A DNA stretch of 64,000 nt from Herbidospora mongoliensis (GTDB taxonomy: Bacteria > Actinomycetota > Actinomycetes > Streptosporangiales > Streptosporangiaceae), in assembly GCF_001570545.1 (NCBI RefSeq), contig NZ_BBXD01000018.1, positions 325,782-389,781 of the forward strand, in the 5' to 3' direction. A program made the position numbers and the translations under genes. The notes below the pieces were generated by a model that worked only from the letters and a program-made list of their open reading frames with translations, was not told where the DNA came from and searched no databases. The first letter of the stretch is position 1, and every line of letters begins with the position of its first letter. Positions 24,802-33,048 of this stretch are shown here, in pieces.

Positions 24802-24935
24802 GGCAGCCGACCCTAGGGAAGATCTCGGTGGGGGCGCCCCCGGCGATGGTCGCCCCGGGGGCCTGACTTTCGGCAGGGGTGGGGTGCGACCTGGGGATGA
24901 GGCCGGGGTGGTGCGGGCGGCGGTAGCGTGCTGGG

Positions 24936-26096
24936 GTGCCCCGTCTGAAGGACCTGTCGTTGTGGCTGGTGTTGTGTGTGCCGGTGGTGTTCGCGCCGGT
25001 CAACCCCTACGACTGGCAGCCGCAGTCGGGGAACACGCTGGTGGTGGCCGTCACGGCCGGATGCCTGATCTTGGCGGGTGCGGTGGCGGTCGCGCGGGCC
25101 CATCCGCTGGTGGCGCTGATGGTCGCGCTGGTGATGGGGCCGTGGGCGTCCAGCGAGGCGCTGGCGACGGTGCAGTTGTGGCCGATGAACCATTCGGCGA
25201 AGATCGGGCCGCTGAACGGCTTCACCCCCGCTGTGATCACGCTGAGTTATCTGGCGGGATTGCGGATGGAGCGGACCCGGCCCGCGATGTGGCTGTATGG
25301 GCTGATCGTGGTGGTGGGCGGGGTCTGTGTCCTGGTGTCGACGCTGGGGCCGGCGCCGTCGCTGGAGCCGAACGTGTGGGTGTCGGGGCTGTCGGGGGTG
25401 CTGATCTGCAGTCTGCTGCCGTGGGCGGCGGGGCGAAGCGTCCGGCATCGCCGGCTTGGGCGGGTCCGGGAGCGGCAGATGGTCGAGGAGCAGGCGAGGT
25501 TGCGGGAGCGGTCCCGGATCGCCCAGGACGTCCACGACTCCCTCGGGCATGAGCTGGCGTTGATCGCGTTGCGGGCCGGGGCGATGGAGGTGGCCGCCGA
25601 CCTGCCGTCCCGCCATCGTGAGGCGGCCGCCGGACTGCGCGAGGCCGCCGGGGATGCCACCGAGCGGTTGCGGCGGGTGATCGGGATGCTGCGGACCGAG
25701 GACGAACCGGCCAGCCTGCTCCCCCACGCGCGGGCAGGTGGGATCGCCGACCTGGTCGCGCGGGCCCGCGCCTCGGGCATGACGGTGGCGTTGGACGGTG
25801 ACGCCGACGGCGGCGATCCGCTGGGGGCGGCTTACCGGGTGGTGCAGGAGGGGTTGACGAACGCGGCCAAGCACGCGCCGGGGGCGCCGGTCGTGGTCCG
25901 GCTGGACCGGCGGGAGGGACGGATGACGGTGACGGTCCGTAACGACGTCGGGGCGGGGGGCGAGGTGGCGCGGCCGGGGACGGGGCTGGTCGGGCTGTCG
26001 GAGCGGGTGCGCCTGGCCGGGGGCACGTTTCAGGCCCGCGCCGAGGGCGGCATGTTCGAGATCACCGCGGGGATCCCCGATGAGGCGCCGGCATGA
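24936..26096 (+). CDS. Sensor histidine kinase (NarL/DesK type)
   Basis: 386 aa. Five to six N-terminal transmembrane helices (residues about 5-170), then HisKA_3 with SRIAQDVHDSLGHELALIAL (phospho-His near residue 200) and a HATPase domain (VQEGLTNAAKHAPG, then GTGLVGLSERVRLAGG). GTG 24936 follows TAGCGT by 6 nt, so the message may be leaderless. The stop overlaps the response-regulator ATG (ATGA). Confidence 0.9.
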   Translation: MPRLKDLSLWLVLCVPVVFAPVNPYDWQPQSGNTLVVAVTAGCLILAGAVAVARAHPLVALMVALVMGPWASSEALATVQLWPMNHSAKIGPLNGFTPAVITLSYLAGLRMERTRPAMWLYGLIVVVGGVCVLVSTLGPAPSLEPNVWVSGLSGVLICSLLPWAAGRSVRHRRLGRVRERQMVEEQARLRERSRIAQDVHDSLGHELALIALRAGAMEVAADLPSRHREAAAGLREAAGDATERLRRVIGMLRTEDEPASLLPHARAGGIADLVARARASGMTVALDGDADGGDPLGAAYRVVQEGLTNAAKHAPGAPVVVRLDRREGRMTVTVRNDVGAGGEVARPGTGLVGLSERVRLAGGTFQARAEGGMFEITAGIPDEAPA

Positions 26097-26773
26097 TCCC
26101 GGGCATGATCAGGGTGCTGCTCGCCGACGACGAGATGCTGATCCGGGCCGGGGTGAAGGCCATTCTGGACGCCGACCCCGGGATCGACGTGGTGGCGGAG
26201 GCGTCCAACGGGCGTGAGGCGGTGGAGCGGACGCTGTCGCACCGGCCCGACGTGGTGCTGATGGACATCCGCATGCCTGTCCTGGACGGGCTGGCGGCCG
26301 CCGCCGAGATCCGCCGGGTCGCGCCGGCGGCCGGGGTGGTGATGCTGACGACGTTCGGGGAGGACGAGTACATCGCGCGGGCGTTGAAGGTCGGGGCGGG
26401 CGGGTTCCTGCTGAAGTCCGGCGATCCGCGTGAGCTGCTGGCGGGGATCCACGCGGTGGCGGGCGGGGCGGCGTATCTGTCGCCGAAGGTCGCCGCTCGG
26501 GTCATCGCCGAGCTCAACAACCGGGATTCGGGGCGGGCGGCGGCGGCGCGCGGGCGGGTGGCGGGGCTGACGCCGCGTGAGCGTGAGGTGCTGGAGCTGG
26601 TGGGGGCGGGACTGTCCAATCAGGCGATCGCGCGGTCGTTGCGGCTGACGGAGGGGACCGTGAAGACCTACGTCAGCGCGATTCTGACCCGGTTGGGGGT
26701 GGCCAACCGGGTGCAGGCGGCGATCGTCGCCTACGAGGCGGGGGCGGTCACCTTCGGCGGCGAGGCCGGTTGA
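26093..26773 (+). CDS. LuxR-type response regulator
   Basis: 226 aa. Receiver domain with acidic pair (ADDE, about 11-14), phospho-acceptor Asp58 (VVLMDIRMP) and Lys in LLKSG; C-terminal LuxR helix-turn-helix (LTPREREVLELVGAGLSNQAIARSL). Overlaps and pairs with the preceding kinase. Signal and target genes unknown. Confidence 0.93.
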   Translation: MIPGMIRVLLADDEMLIRAGVKAILDADPGIDVVAEASNGREAVERTLSHRPDVVLMDIRMPVLDGLAAAAEIRRVAPAAGVVMLTTFGEDEYIARALKVGAGGFLLKSGDPRELLAGIHAVAGGAAYLSPKVAARVIAELNNRDSGRAAAARGRVAGLTPREREVLELVGAGLSNQAIARSLRLTEGTVKTYVSAILTRLGVANRVQAAIVAYEAGAVTFGGEAG

Positions 26774-26803
26774 CCATGGGCGTTCGACGGCCACGCATGA
26801 GTC

Positions 26804-26901
26804 GTCGGGCCGCGGGTGACGCGCGGCCGGTGGGCGCCGGATGCGGCGCGGGCCCGGGGCGGTGGTCGGGGCCGGGTGGGCGGAGCCGTAACGGAGAAGA
26901 A
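26804..26901 (+). repeat. Dispersed CCGTAACGG element, copy C
   Basis: Full-length copy: CGCGGCCGGTGGGCGCCGG, ATGCGGCGCGGGCCCG, then GGGCGGAGCCGTAACGGAG and AGAAGTAG. It ends 5 bp before the stop codon of the minus-strand DUF952 gene, so reading from that gene it starts immediately after the coding region. It also lies 30 bp after the response-regulator stop. Confidence 0.75.
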
Positions 26902-26905
26902 GTAG

Positions 26906-27229
26906 TCAGGTTTGGAGGCTGAACGGGGTCACCGCGGCGACCGCCTGGACCGGGAGCGGGCCGTAGATGTGCGGGAACTGCTCCGCCGAGTCGGGCGGGG
27001 TCTCCAGGACGACCGGGACCTCCAGGCGGGTCTCGTCGATGTGCAGGAGCAGCAGCGGTTCGGTCACGTCGGCGTAGAAGCGGGCCGCGACCGTGCGGGC
27101 CTGCGCCAGGTCGCGGGCGGCGTGGATGAAGCCCTCCTGGTCCAGGGTGCGTCCCCGGGTGGAGATCCGGTACTCCTCGTCCTTCTGGGCGTGCGCCCAG
27201 TCTGAGGCCAGCGCGAGATGAAAGATCAC
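26906..27229 (-). CDS. DUF952 domain protein
   Basis: 107 aa. MIFHLALASDWAHAQKDEEYRIST, then GFIHAARDLAQARTVAARFY and FPHIYGPLPVQAVAAVTPF are the DUF952 pattern (fold related to ADP-ribosyltransferase-like small proteins). Function unknown. GTG start. It lies just downstream of the SMR gene on the same strand. Confidence 0.85.
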   Translation of the reverse strand: MIFHLALASDWAHAQKDEEYRISTRGRTLDQEGFIHAARDLAQARTVAARFYADVTEPLLLLHIDETRLEVPVVLETPPDSAEQFPHIYGPLPVQAVAAVTPFSLQT

Positions 27230-27243
27230 ACCTCGACCCTACG

Positions 27244-27585
27244 TCAGTGGCCTCCGGACAGGTTCAGCAGCACGACCCCGCCGATGATCAGCGCGATGCC
27301 GCCGGCCTTGACCATCGTCATCGTCTCCCCCAGGAACAGCGCGCCGATGGTCGCGATCACCGCCGTGCCGACGCCCGCCCAGACGGCGTAGGCGACCCCG
27401 ACGGGCATCTGGAGTTTCAGCGCCCGCGACAGCAGGGCGAAGGAGGCGACATAACCGACCACCACGACGACCGACCAGAGCTTGTGGGCGAAGCCGTTGC
27501 TCAGTTTCAGCGCGGTCGTGGCGAGCACCTCGGACACGATGGCTCCCGCCAGGAAAATCCACGCCACGGTCGTTCCCTCCGACAT
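27244..27585 (-). CDS. Small multidrug resistance (SMR) efflux protein
   Basis: 113 aa, four transmembrane helices. The essential proton/drug-binding Glu is in GAIVSEVLATTALKLS (Glu19), followed by VGVAYAVWAGVGTA and GETMTMVKAGGIALII. This is the SugE/QacE family; which ligands it moves cannot be read here. A long homodimer-type member, no partner gene beside it. Confidence 0.92.
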   Translation of the reverse strand: MSEGTTVAWIFLAGAIVSEVLATTALKLSNGFAHKLWSVVVVVGYVASFALLSRALKLQMPVGVAYAVWAGVGTAVIATIGALFLGETMTMVKAGGIALIIGGVVLLNLSGGH

Positions 27586-27642
27586 TCTTGCTGGTTTGTG
27601 ACACGGTATCGGGGCGCGTGTCCGGGTGGCGAGGAGGGTCGA

Positions 27643-28647
27643 ATGCGTGTTCTACTGGCTGTCATGCGTTGGGACGCACCCACCCTGCACGACTCTGGGC
27701 CCGCGCGCCCCCGGGTCGAACGGCAGGCGATCACCCGCGAGTTCGGTGACATCACCTGCTACGAGGTGAGCGCCCGCACCGCGATCGAGGCCGTCCCGGC
27801 CGCGGCCGAACTGCCCTACGCGTGGGCGGTCAGCCCCTACCGGGGCTGCCAGACGGGGTGCCGTTACTGCGCCGCGCGCAAGGGCCACCGTTATCTCGGG
27901 CTCGACACCGGCGACGACTTCGACACGAAGATCGTGGTGAAGACCGATCTGGCCGACCGGCTGCGGCGTGAACTGGGCGCGGCCAAGTGGCGGGGCGATG
28001 CGGTCGCGGTGGGCCTCAACGGCGACTGCTACCAGGGGGCCGAAGAGGTCTACCAGCTCATGCCGAAGATCATCAAGGCGCTGGCCGACGCGGCGAACCC
28101 GTTCACGGTCCTGACCAAGAGCCCGCTCATCCTGCGCGACCTGCCGCTGTTACGGGAGGCGGCCAAGGTGACCCGGGTGTCGGTCGCGGTGTCGGTCGGT
28201 TTCGTCGACGACCGGCTGCGGCGCGGCCTGGAGCCCGGCGCGGTCTCGCCGCAGCGGCGGCTGGAGATCTGCGCGGCGCTCAACGAGGCGGGGGTGCCGT
28301 GCGGGGTGCTGATGGCGCCGATCCTGCCGCTGATCACCGACTCTGCCGACCACCTGCAGGCGACCGTCCGCCGCGCGGCCGAAGCGGGCGCCGTCACGCT
28401 GACCCCGGGGGTGCTGCGGCTGCCGTCGGGGGCGCGCGAGGCGTTCATGGCGTGGCTGGCGCGTGATCATCCGGGTCTGGTGCCGCGCTATGAGGAGCTG
28501 TACGGCACGGGGCCGCTGACCCCGGCCGACTACCGGGCCCGCATAGCGTCCCAGGTCGAGTCGCTGGCGGCGACCTACGGGATCGGGCGGGCGTCCAAGC
28601 AGTGGAAACGCCGCCGCTCCCCCGACCGGCAACTCACCCTGGTCTGA
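27643..28647 (+). CDS. Rv2578c-family radical SAM protein
   Basis: 334 aa. The cluster-binding CxxxCxxC is CQTGCRYC (Cys69, 73, 76). Flanking SPYRGCQTGCRYCAARKGH and VGLNGDCYQGAEE are family-typical, related to spore photoproduct lyase-like enzymes. Substrate unknown. ATG 27643 has GAGGAGGG upstream; ATG 27664 (MRWDAP) is an alternative. The 3' end overlaps the convergent ECF41 gene by 14 bp. Confidence 0.87.
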   Translation: MRVLLAVMRWDAPTLHDSGPARPRVERQAITREFGDITCYEVSARTAIEAVPAAAELPYAWAVSPYRGCQTGCRYCAARKGHRYLGLDTGDDFDTKIVVKTDLADRLRRELGAAKWRGDAVAVGLNGDCYQGAEEVYQLMPKIIKALADAANPFTVLTKSPLILRDLPLLREAAKVTRVSVAVSVGFVDDRLRRGLEPGAVSPQRRLEICAALNEAGVPCGVLMAPILPLITDSADHLQATVRRAAEAGAVTLTPGVLRLPSGAREAFMAWLARDHPGLVPRYEELYGTGPLTPADYRARIASQVESLAATYGIGRASKQWKRRRSPDRQLTLV

Positions 28648-29560
28648 ATTGGCGGGCTGCTCGCACTTCGCGGTCGATGGCCCAGGCGTCGGCCACCGGG
28701 CCCATGTGCCCGAGCTTGTCGGGGTTGATGACCGAGCGGATCGTCTGGATCCGTCCCTCCGAGATGTCGAGGGTCAGCACGTGGAGGATCCGGCCGTCCC
28801 GGTCGTGGAAGATCGCGCCCGGCTGGCCGTTCACCTCGCGCGGTTCGAAGGTCACCTCGGCCCGGGTCATCGGCGGGAAGACCGCGGCCAGCAGGCGGGC
28901 CACGTTCCCGGCGCCGACGAGGGTCCTGGCCAGCTGGGGGGCCTTGCCGCCGCCGTCGCCGACCATCGAGACGTCGGCGGCCAGCAGTTCCCGCAGGGCG
29001 GCGACGTCGCCTTCGCGCAGGGCGGCGAAGAACCGGGACGCCAGGTGCTCGCGCTCCTCACGCAGGGCCGCGAACCGGGGGCGGCCCGCCTCCATGTGCC
29101 GCCGGGCTCTTACGACCAGCTGCCGGCACGCCCCCTGCGACCGGCCGACGGCCTCGGCGATGTCGTCGAACCCGAAGCCGAACACCTCCCGCAGGACGAA
29201 CACCGCCCGCTCCAGCGGGCTGAGCCGCTCCAGCAGCAGCAACGCCGCCATCGACACCGAGTCGGCCAGCTCCGCCGACCGAGCCGGATCCTGATACGGG
29301 TCCTCCAGCAGCGGCTCGGGCAGCCACGCCCCGGCGTAGGTCTCCCGCCGCACCCGCGCCGAGCGCAGCACGTCGATGGAGATCCGGGTGACCGTGGTGG
29401 ACAGGAAGGCCTTGGCCGAGTCGGGCGCGGGCCCCAGGGCGGCGAAGCGCAGCCAGGTCTCCTGCACCGCGTCCTCGGCCTCCCCCACGCTGCCCAGCAC
29501 GCGGTAGGCGATCGAGAACAGCAGCGGCCGCAGCTGTTCGAACTCCTCGACCCTGCTCAC
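28634..29560 (-). CDS. ECF41-type sigma factor (SigJ-like) with SnoaL-like C-terminus
   Basis: 308 aa. Sigma region 2 (FSIAYRVLGSVGEAEDAVQETWLR) and region 4 (LERAVFVLREVFGFGFDDIAEAVGRSQGACRQLVVRAR), then a SnoaL/NTF2-like domain (about 180-300). The ECF41 hallmarks WLPEP (79-83) and NPDKL (near 283) are present. In this family the C-terminal domain both activates and restrains the sigma factor, without an anti-sigma protein. It follows the carboxymuconolactone decarboxylase gene in an apparent operon behind an ECF41 promoter. Confidence 0.92.
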   Translation of the reverse strand: MSRVEEFEQLRPLLFSIAYRVLGSVGEAEDAVQETWLRFAALGPAPDSAKAFLSTTVTRISIDVLRSARVRRETYAGAWLPEPLLEDPYQDPARSAELADSVSMAALLLLERLSPLERAVFVLREVFGFGFDDIAEAVGRSQGACRQLVVRARRHMEAGRPRFAALREEREHLASRFFAALREGDVAALRELLAADVSMVGDGGGKAPQLARTLVGAGNVARLLAAVFPPMTRAEVTFEPREVNGQPGAIFHDRDGRILHVLTLDISEGRIQTIRSVINPDKLGHMGPVADAWAIDREVRAARQFRPG

Positions 29561-29645
29561 ACCGCATCCTCTCCCCGAAGACGGCCTGAATCCACCGGAG
29601 CCGGCCTCATGACCCCGGACGACGCCCCCGTGAGGCCGACCCGGG

Positions 29646-30119
29646 TCAGTGGAACTGGCCGGGCACGTAGTCGCCGGCCGGCTGGCGGGTGATGATGTTC
29701 AGCCGGTTCACCGTGTTCATGAAGGACACCAGGATCACCAGCGCGGTCAGTTGCTGCTCGTCGTAGTGCTTGGCCGCCCGCGCCCACACCTCGTCGCTGA
29801 CTCCCGGCCCTGCGTCGGCGACCCGGGTGCCCTCCTCCGCCAGCTCCAGCGCGGCCCGCTCGGCCTCGGTGAAGACCGTGGCCTCCCGCCAGGCCGCGAT
29901 CAGGTGCAGCCGCACCGGCGTCTCCCCGGCGGCCGCGGCCTCCTTGGTGTGCATGTCGAGGCAGACGGCGCAGCCGTTGATCTGGCTGACGCGCAGCGCC
30001 ACCAGTTCCTGCGTCGCGGCCGGCAGCGGCAGGTCCTTGACGGCCTTGCCCGCCGACATGAAGTGAGACAGGACTTTGACGGCGGCGGGGTTGCCGAGGT
30101 AGTTCAGTCGCGCGTCCAT
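29646..30119 (-). CDS. Carboxymuconolactone decarboxylase family protein (AhpD-like)
   Basis: 157 aa. The redox motif CAVCLDMH (Cys50, Cys53, His57) in EL-VALRVSQINGC matches AhpD-type CxxCxxxH. ECF41 sigma genes are typically linked to such proteins, which may act as redox partners or targets. Start at ATG 30119 (MDARLNYLG). An exact ECF41-type promoter lies upstream and the ECF41 gene follows by 85 bp. Confidence 0.9.
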   Translation of the reverse strand: MDARLNYLGNPAAVKVLSHFMSAGKAVKDLPLPAATQELVALRVSQINGCAVCLDMHTKEAAAAGETPVRLHLIAAWREATVFTEAERAALELAEEGTRVADAGPGVSDEVWARAAKHYDEQQLTALVILVSFMNTVNRLNIITRQPAGDYVPGQFH

Positions 30120-30152
30120 GATGGGCTCCCTGAGTTGACGGTCACCCCCTAA

Positions 30153-30179
30153 GACGAGGCGGCCCGCACCCCTGTGACA
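30153..30179 (-). promoter_or_regulatory. ECF41-type promoter
   Basis: Minus strand: TGTCACA (30173-30179), exactly 16 bp, CGTC (30153-30156). This equals the published ECF41 target consensus TGTCACA-N16-CGTC. The decarboxylase ATG is about 34 bp downstream of the -10, predicting a decarboxylase-sigma operon under its own sigma factor. Confidence 0.8.
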
Positions 30180-30235
30180 CACGGCGTGGATAAATCGATG
30201 GCCCGCTCCCCCTCGGCATGGATACCGTCGCGGCC

Positions 30236-30964
30236 ATGTCCGCGCCCTTCTCCGCCGCCGATCTCGACGCGTTCGCCCGCGACGGGTTCGTGAAACTGCC
30301 CGCCATCGTCCCCCGCGAGGTCGCCGACGCCGCCCGGGGCATCCTGTGGAAGATGATCGGCCTGTCCCCCGACGACCCCGCCGGGTGGACCCAGACGGTC
30401 GTGTGGACCGCCGATCCCGGCGGGTTCGGGCCGTTCGGGCAGATGATGGGCTCGCCCCGCCTGGCCGCCGGTCTCGACCAGATCGCCGGGGCCGGCCGGT
30501 GGAACAAGCGCACGACGCTGGGCAACATCCCGGTGCGCTTCCCCAAGCTGCCCGACGCCGGGGACACCGGCTGGCACATCGACCTCAACGCGGGCGAGGA
30601 ATGGTCGAAGATCGCCGTCCGGTCGCGGAGTCTGCTGCTGCTGACGCTGTTCTCCGAGGTCGGCCCCGACGACGCCCCCACGCGCATCCGCGTGGGCTCC
30701 CAGCGTGACGTCCTGGGCCTGCTGGGCGACGAGGAGGTCGACCTGATGGCTTATGGGGCGCGCCTCGCCGAGGTCAGCGCCGACCGGGAGGTCGCCTACG
30801 CGACGGGCGAGCCGGGCGACGTCTACATCTGCCACCCGCTGCTCGTGCACGCCGCCCAGACCCACCAGGGCACCCGGCCGAGGTTCATGTCCCAGCTCCC
30901 GGTCGTCCTGGACCCGCGCCTGGACCCGGCGGAGGACACTCCACTCGGCGCCGCACTGCGCTGA
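30236..30964 (+). CDS. Phytanoyl-CoA dioxygenase (PhyH) family protein
   Basis: 242-aa predicted Fe(II)/2-oxoglutarate oxygenase. The N-terminus LDAFARDGFVKLPAIVP is PhyH-like; metal ligands are likely His and Asp of GWHIDLN and a His in YICHPLLVHAAQTHQG; the nearby Arg of RPRFMSQ could hold 2-oxoglutarate. ATG 30236 fits family length; ATG 30218 would add MDTVAA. Substrate unknown. Repeat copy D follows the stop. Confidence 0.82.
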   Translation: MSAPFSAADLDAFARDGFVKLPAIVPREVADAARGILWKMIGLSPDDPAGWTQTVVWTADPGGFGPFGQMMGSPRLAAGLDQIAGAGRWNKRTTLGNIPVRFPKLPDAGDTGWHIDLNAGEEWSKIAVRSRSLLLLTLFSEVGPDDAPTRIRVGSQRDVLGLLGDEEVDLMAYGARLAEVSADREVAYATGEPGDVYICHPLLVHAAQTHQGTRPRFMSQLPVVLDPRLDPAEDTPLGAALR

Positions 30965-30968
30965 GGTC

Positions 30969-31072
30969 CTTTCTCTTCTTCCGTTACGGCTGCGCCTGCC
31001 CCGGCGCCGCCCGCCGCCCCGCGGCCGCGCCGTATCCGGCGCCAACCGGCCGCGCCACCTCGCCCCGCGACG
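30969..31072 (-). repeat. Dispersed CCGTAACGG element, copy D (inverted)
   Basis: Starts 4 bp after the PhyH stop with CCTTTCTCTTCTTCCGTTACGG, then GCGCCGCCCGCCGCCCC, GCGCCGTATCCGGCGCCAACC and GGCCGCGCCACCTCGCCCCG. It overlaps the 3' end of the convergent FAD oxidase gene and encodes that protein's last residues. Confidence 0.75.
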
Positions 31073-32360
31073 ACGGCGGGATGTTGTGCGTGACGCCGAA
31101 GGTGTTGTCAGGGTCGTAGCGGCGCTTGACGGCGCTCAGCCGCCGGTGGTCGGCGGCCGTGTAGGCCTGTGCGGTCCGGGTCGGGTCGTGCAGGAAGTTC
31201 AGGAACGCCCCACCGCTGGTGTGCGCGCGCAGGGCATCGGCCAGGACCGCGGAGCCGGCGTCGGCGATCACCGACAGGCGGGTGGTGCGGTGGCCGGCCG
31301 GGCCGGCGTCGGGGCTGGGGCGGCCCATGGCGCCGCCCCAGTGCCGGATCTCCACAGCCGGCCCGTCGTCCGGCCCGGCGACGCCGGTGATCGCCGCGAT
31401 CGCCGAGTCCGGCAGTTCCCTCAGGAGTTCGACCTGGCCGGGGGCGATGCCGCCCATCGAGGCCCCGGCGTAGGGCAGGGTGTGGAAGTCCTCGGTGAGC
31501 GCCGGGCCCGCGGCTCGCCACAGCGGCCGCAGCAGCCGCCGGCCCTGGTCGGCGCTCCCCGCGTACAGCACTTTGAGCTGCACGACGCGGCGGCCGCGCA
31601 CGGGTGGCGGCACCTGTGGATCCTCAGGCATCGAGGTCAGTGACAGTGCGGTGCTGAGCTCGTCGGGCAGGCCGGTGATCCAGTCCCGGTAGAAGGCCAG
31701 CATCTCGTCGGCGCGTTCGACCGGGAAACAGGCGGCGCCGGTGAAGACCCGGGCGACGGGGTGCAGCCGGAACTCCAGCGAGGTGACCACGCCGAAGTTG
31801 CCGCCTCCGCCGCGCAGCGCCCAGTACAGATCGGGATGGCTGCCGGGATCGGCGGTCACCAGCCGCCCGTCGGCCGTGACGACCTGGGCGCGCAGCACGC
31901 TGTCGGCGGCGAAGCCGTAGGCGCGGGAGAGCCAGCCCAGGCCGCCGCCGAGGGTGTACCCGGTCACGCCGACGCCGGCGTGTGAGCCCGACACGGGGGC
32001 CAGCCCGAACGGTTCGGCGGCCGTGATGACCTGGCCCCATCGGGCGCCGGGGCCGACGCGGGCGACGCGCCGGCGCGGATCGAGGAGTACTCCGCCCATA
32101 TGGGAGGTCCTCAGCAGCAGGCCGCCGTCGCAGGGCGCGTGGGTGCCGTGCCCGGTCGCCTGCACGGCCAGGGTCAGGCCGGCGTCCCGGGCGGCCACGA
32201 CCGCCGCCCGGACGTCTTGGGCGCTGGTCGCCTCGGCCACCAGGGCGGGTCGCTGGTCGATGGGGGTGAACAGCGGGCGCCGGTGTTCTTCGTATCCGGC
32301 GTCGCCGGGAAGGTGCACAGCGCCGGCGAAGCCGGGCAGCAGACGGCGTGCGGGGGTCAT
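30984..32360 (-). CDS. FAD-binding oxidoreductase (BBE-like)
   Basis: 458-aa flavoenzyme of the berberine-bridge/PCMH type. FAD_binding_4 region includes VQATGHGTHAPCDGG (His71 is the usual covalent flavin site), GPGARWGQV, GSHAGVGVTGYTLGGGLGWLSR and GGGGNFGVVTSLEF; the C-terminal BBE segment ends RRYDPDNTFGVTHNIPP. The final residues (about 435-458, VGAGYGAAAGRRAAPGQAQP) are encoded by repeat copy D and are not family sequence. Substrate unknown. Confidence 0.88.
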   Translation of the reverse strand: MTPARRLLPGFAGAVHLPGDAGYEEHRRPLFTPIDQRPALVAEATSAQDVRAAVVAARDAGLTLAVQATGHGTHAPCDGGLLLRTSHMGGVLLDPRRRVARVGPGARWGQVITAAEPFGLAPVSGSHAGVGVTGYTLGGGLGWLSRAYGFAADSVLRAQVVTADGRLVTADPGSHPDLYWALRGGGGNFGVVTSLEFRLHPVARVFTGAACFPVERADEMLAFYRDWITGLPDELSTALSLTSMPEDPQVPPPVRGRRVVQLKVLYAGSADQGRRLLRPLWRAAGPALTEDFHTLPYAGASMGGIAPGQVELLRELPDSAIAAITGVAGPDDGPAVEIRHWGGAMGRPSPDAGPAGHRTTRLSVIADAGSAVLADALRAHTSGGAFLNFLHDPTRTAQAYTAADHRRLSAVKRRYDPDNTFGVTHNIPPSSRGEVARPVGAGYGAAAGRRAAPGQAQP

Positions 32361-32393
32361 GATGACCGCTCCCTTGGGGTGTTCGCCGGTGAC

Positions 32394-32945
32394 CTAGGCG
32401 GAGGGGTCGGGGCGGTAGGTGAGGACCGTGACGCCGGAGGTGAACGTGGTGGTGTCGGCGAGGTTCAGGCCGGTGACGCTTTCGGGGCGGAACAGCGGCT
32501 CGCCCCGGCCCTTGAGGACGGGGTAGATCCAGATCTTGTACTCGTCCAGCAGGCCGGTCGTGGCCAGGTGGTCGGTGAGGCGGCCGTTGCCCCAGATGAG
32601 GATGTCGTCGCCGTCCTGCTCCTTGAGCTTGGTGATCTCAGCGGTGAGGTCGTCGCCCGGGATGACGACCGTGGGGTTCCACGCGGTGGTGTCGACCGGC
32701 TGGGAGGCCACCACGTACTTGGTCATGGCGTTGACGTGATCGGAGTAGGGATTGCCGCCCATGTGCGGCCACGCCTGCGCCATGCCCTCATACGTGACCC
32801 GGCCCAGCAGTAACGCGTCACAGCCGGTGGTCAACGCGAAGGCGTAGGCCATGGCGTCCTCGCTGTTGTAACTCATCGACCACTCGTGCGGGTTGTCGAT
32901 GAAACCATCGACCGTCGTGTACGTCGAAGCGATGATCTTACGCAT
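32394..32945 (-). CDS. Dihydrofolate reductase family protein, copy 2
   Basis: 183 aa, almost identical to the protein at 11345-11893 except for a few residues (for example EITKLKEQDGDD for EVTKLKEQDGGD) and the tail. DNA identity is also very high across the gene. It faces a MarR gene at 33049 with an operator-like dyad between. A recent duplication, gene conversion, or import of one copy explains the similarity. Confidence 0.88.
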   Translation of the reverse strand: MRKIIASTYTTVDGFIDNPHEWSMSYNSEDAMAYAFALTTGCDALLLGRVTYEGMAQAWPHMGGNPYSDHVNAMTKYVVASQPVDTTAWNPTVVIPGDDLTAEITKLKEQDGDDILIWGNGRLTDHLATTGLLDEYKIWIYPVLKGRGEPLFRPESVTGLNLADTTTFTSGVTVLTYRPDPSA

Positions 32946-32996
32946 GGTCTGCCTCTTGGGGTCAGGGGGTGGGATCGACTAAGACATACGATATAG

Positions 32997-33025
32997 TCAC
33001 GATCAATGATCGTCAATGATCGTGA
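32997..33025. promoter_or_regulatory. Candidate MarR operator before DHFR copy 2
   Basis: TCACGATCA (32997-33005) and TGATCGTGA (33017-33025) form a perfect 9-bp inverted repeat; ATGATCGTCA and ATGATCGTGA between and across it also form a direct repeat. The cluster is AT-rich and lies in the 103-bp divergent gap. Confidence 0.65.
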
Positions 33026-33048
33026 TTAAAAATTCGGAGAGGACGTCC

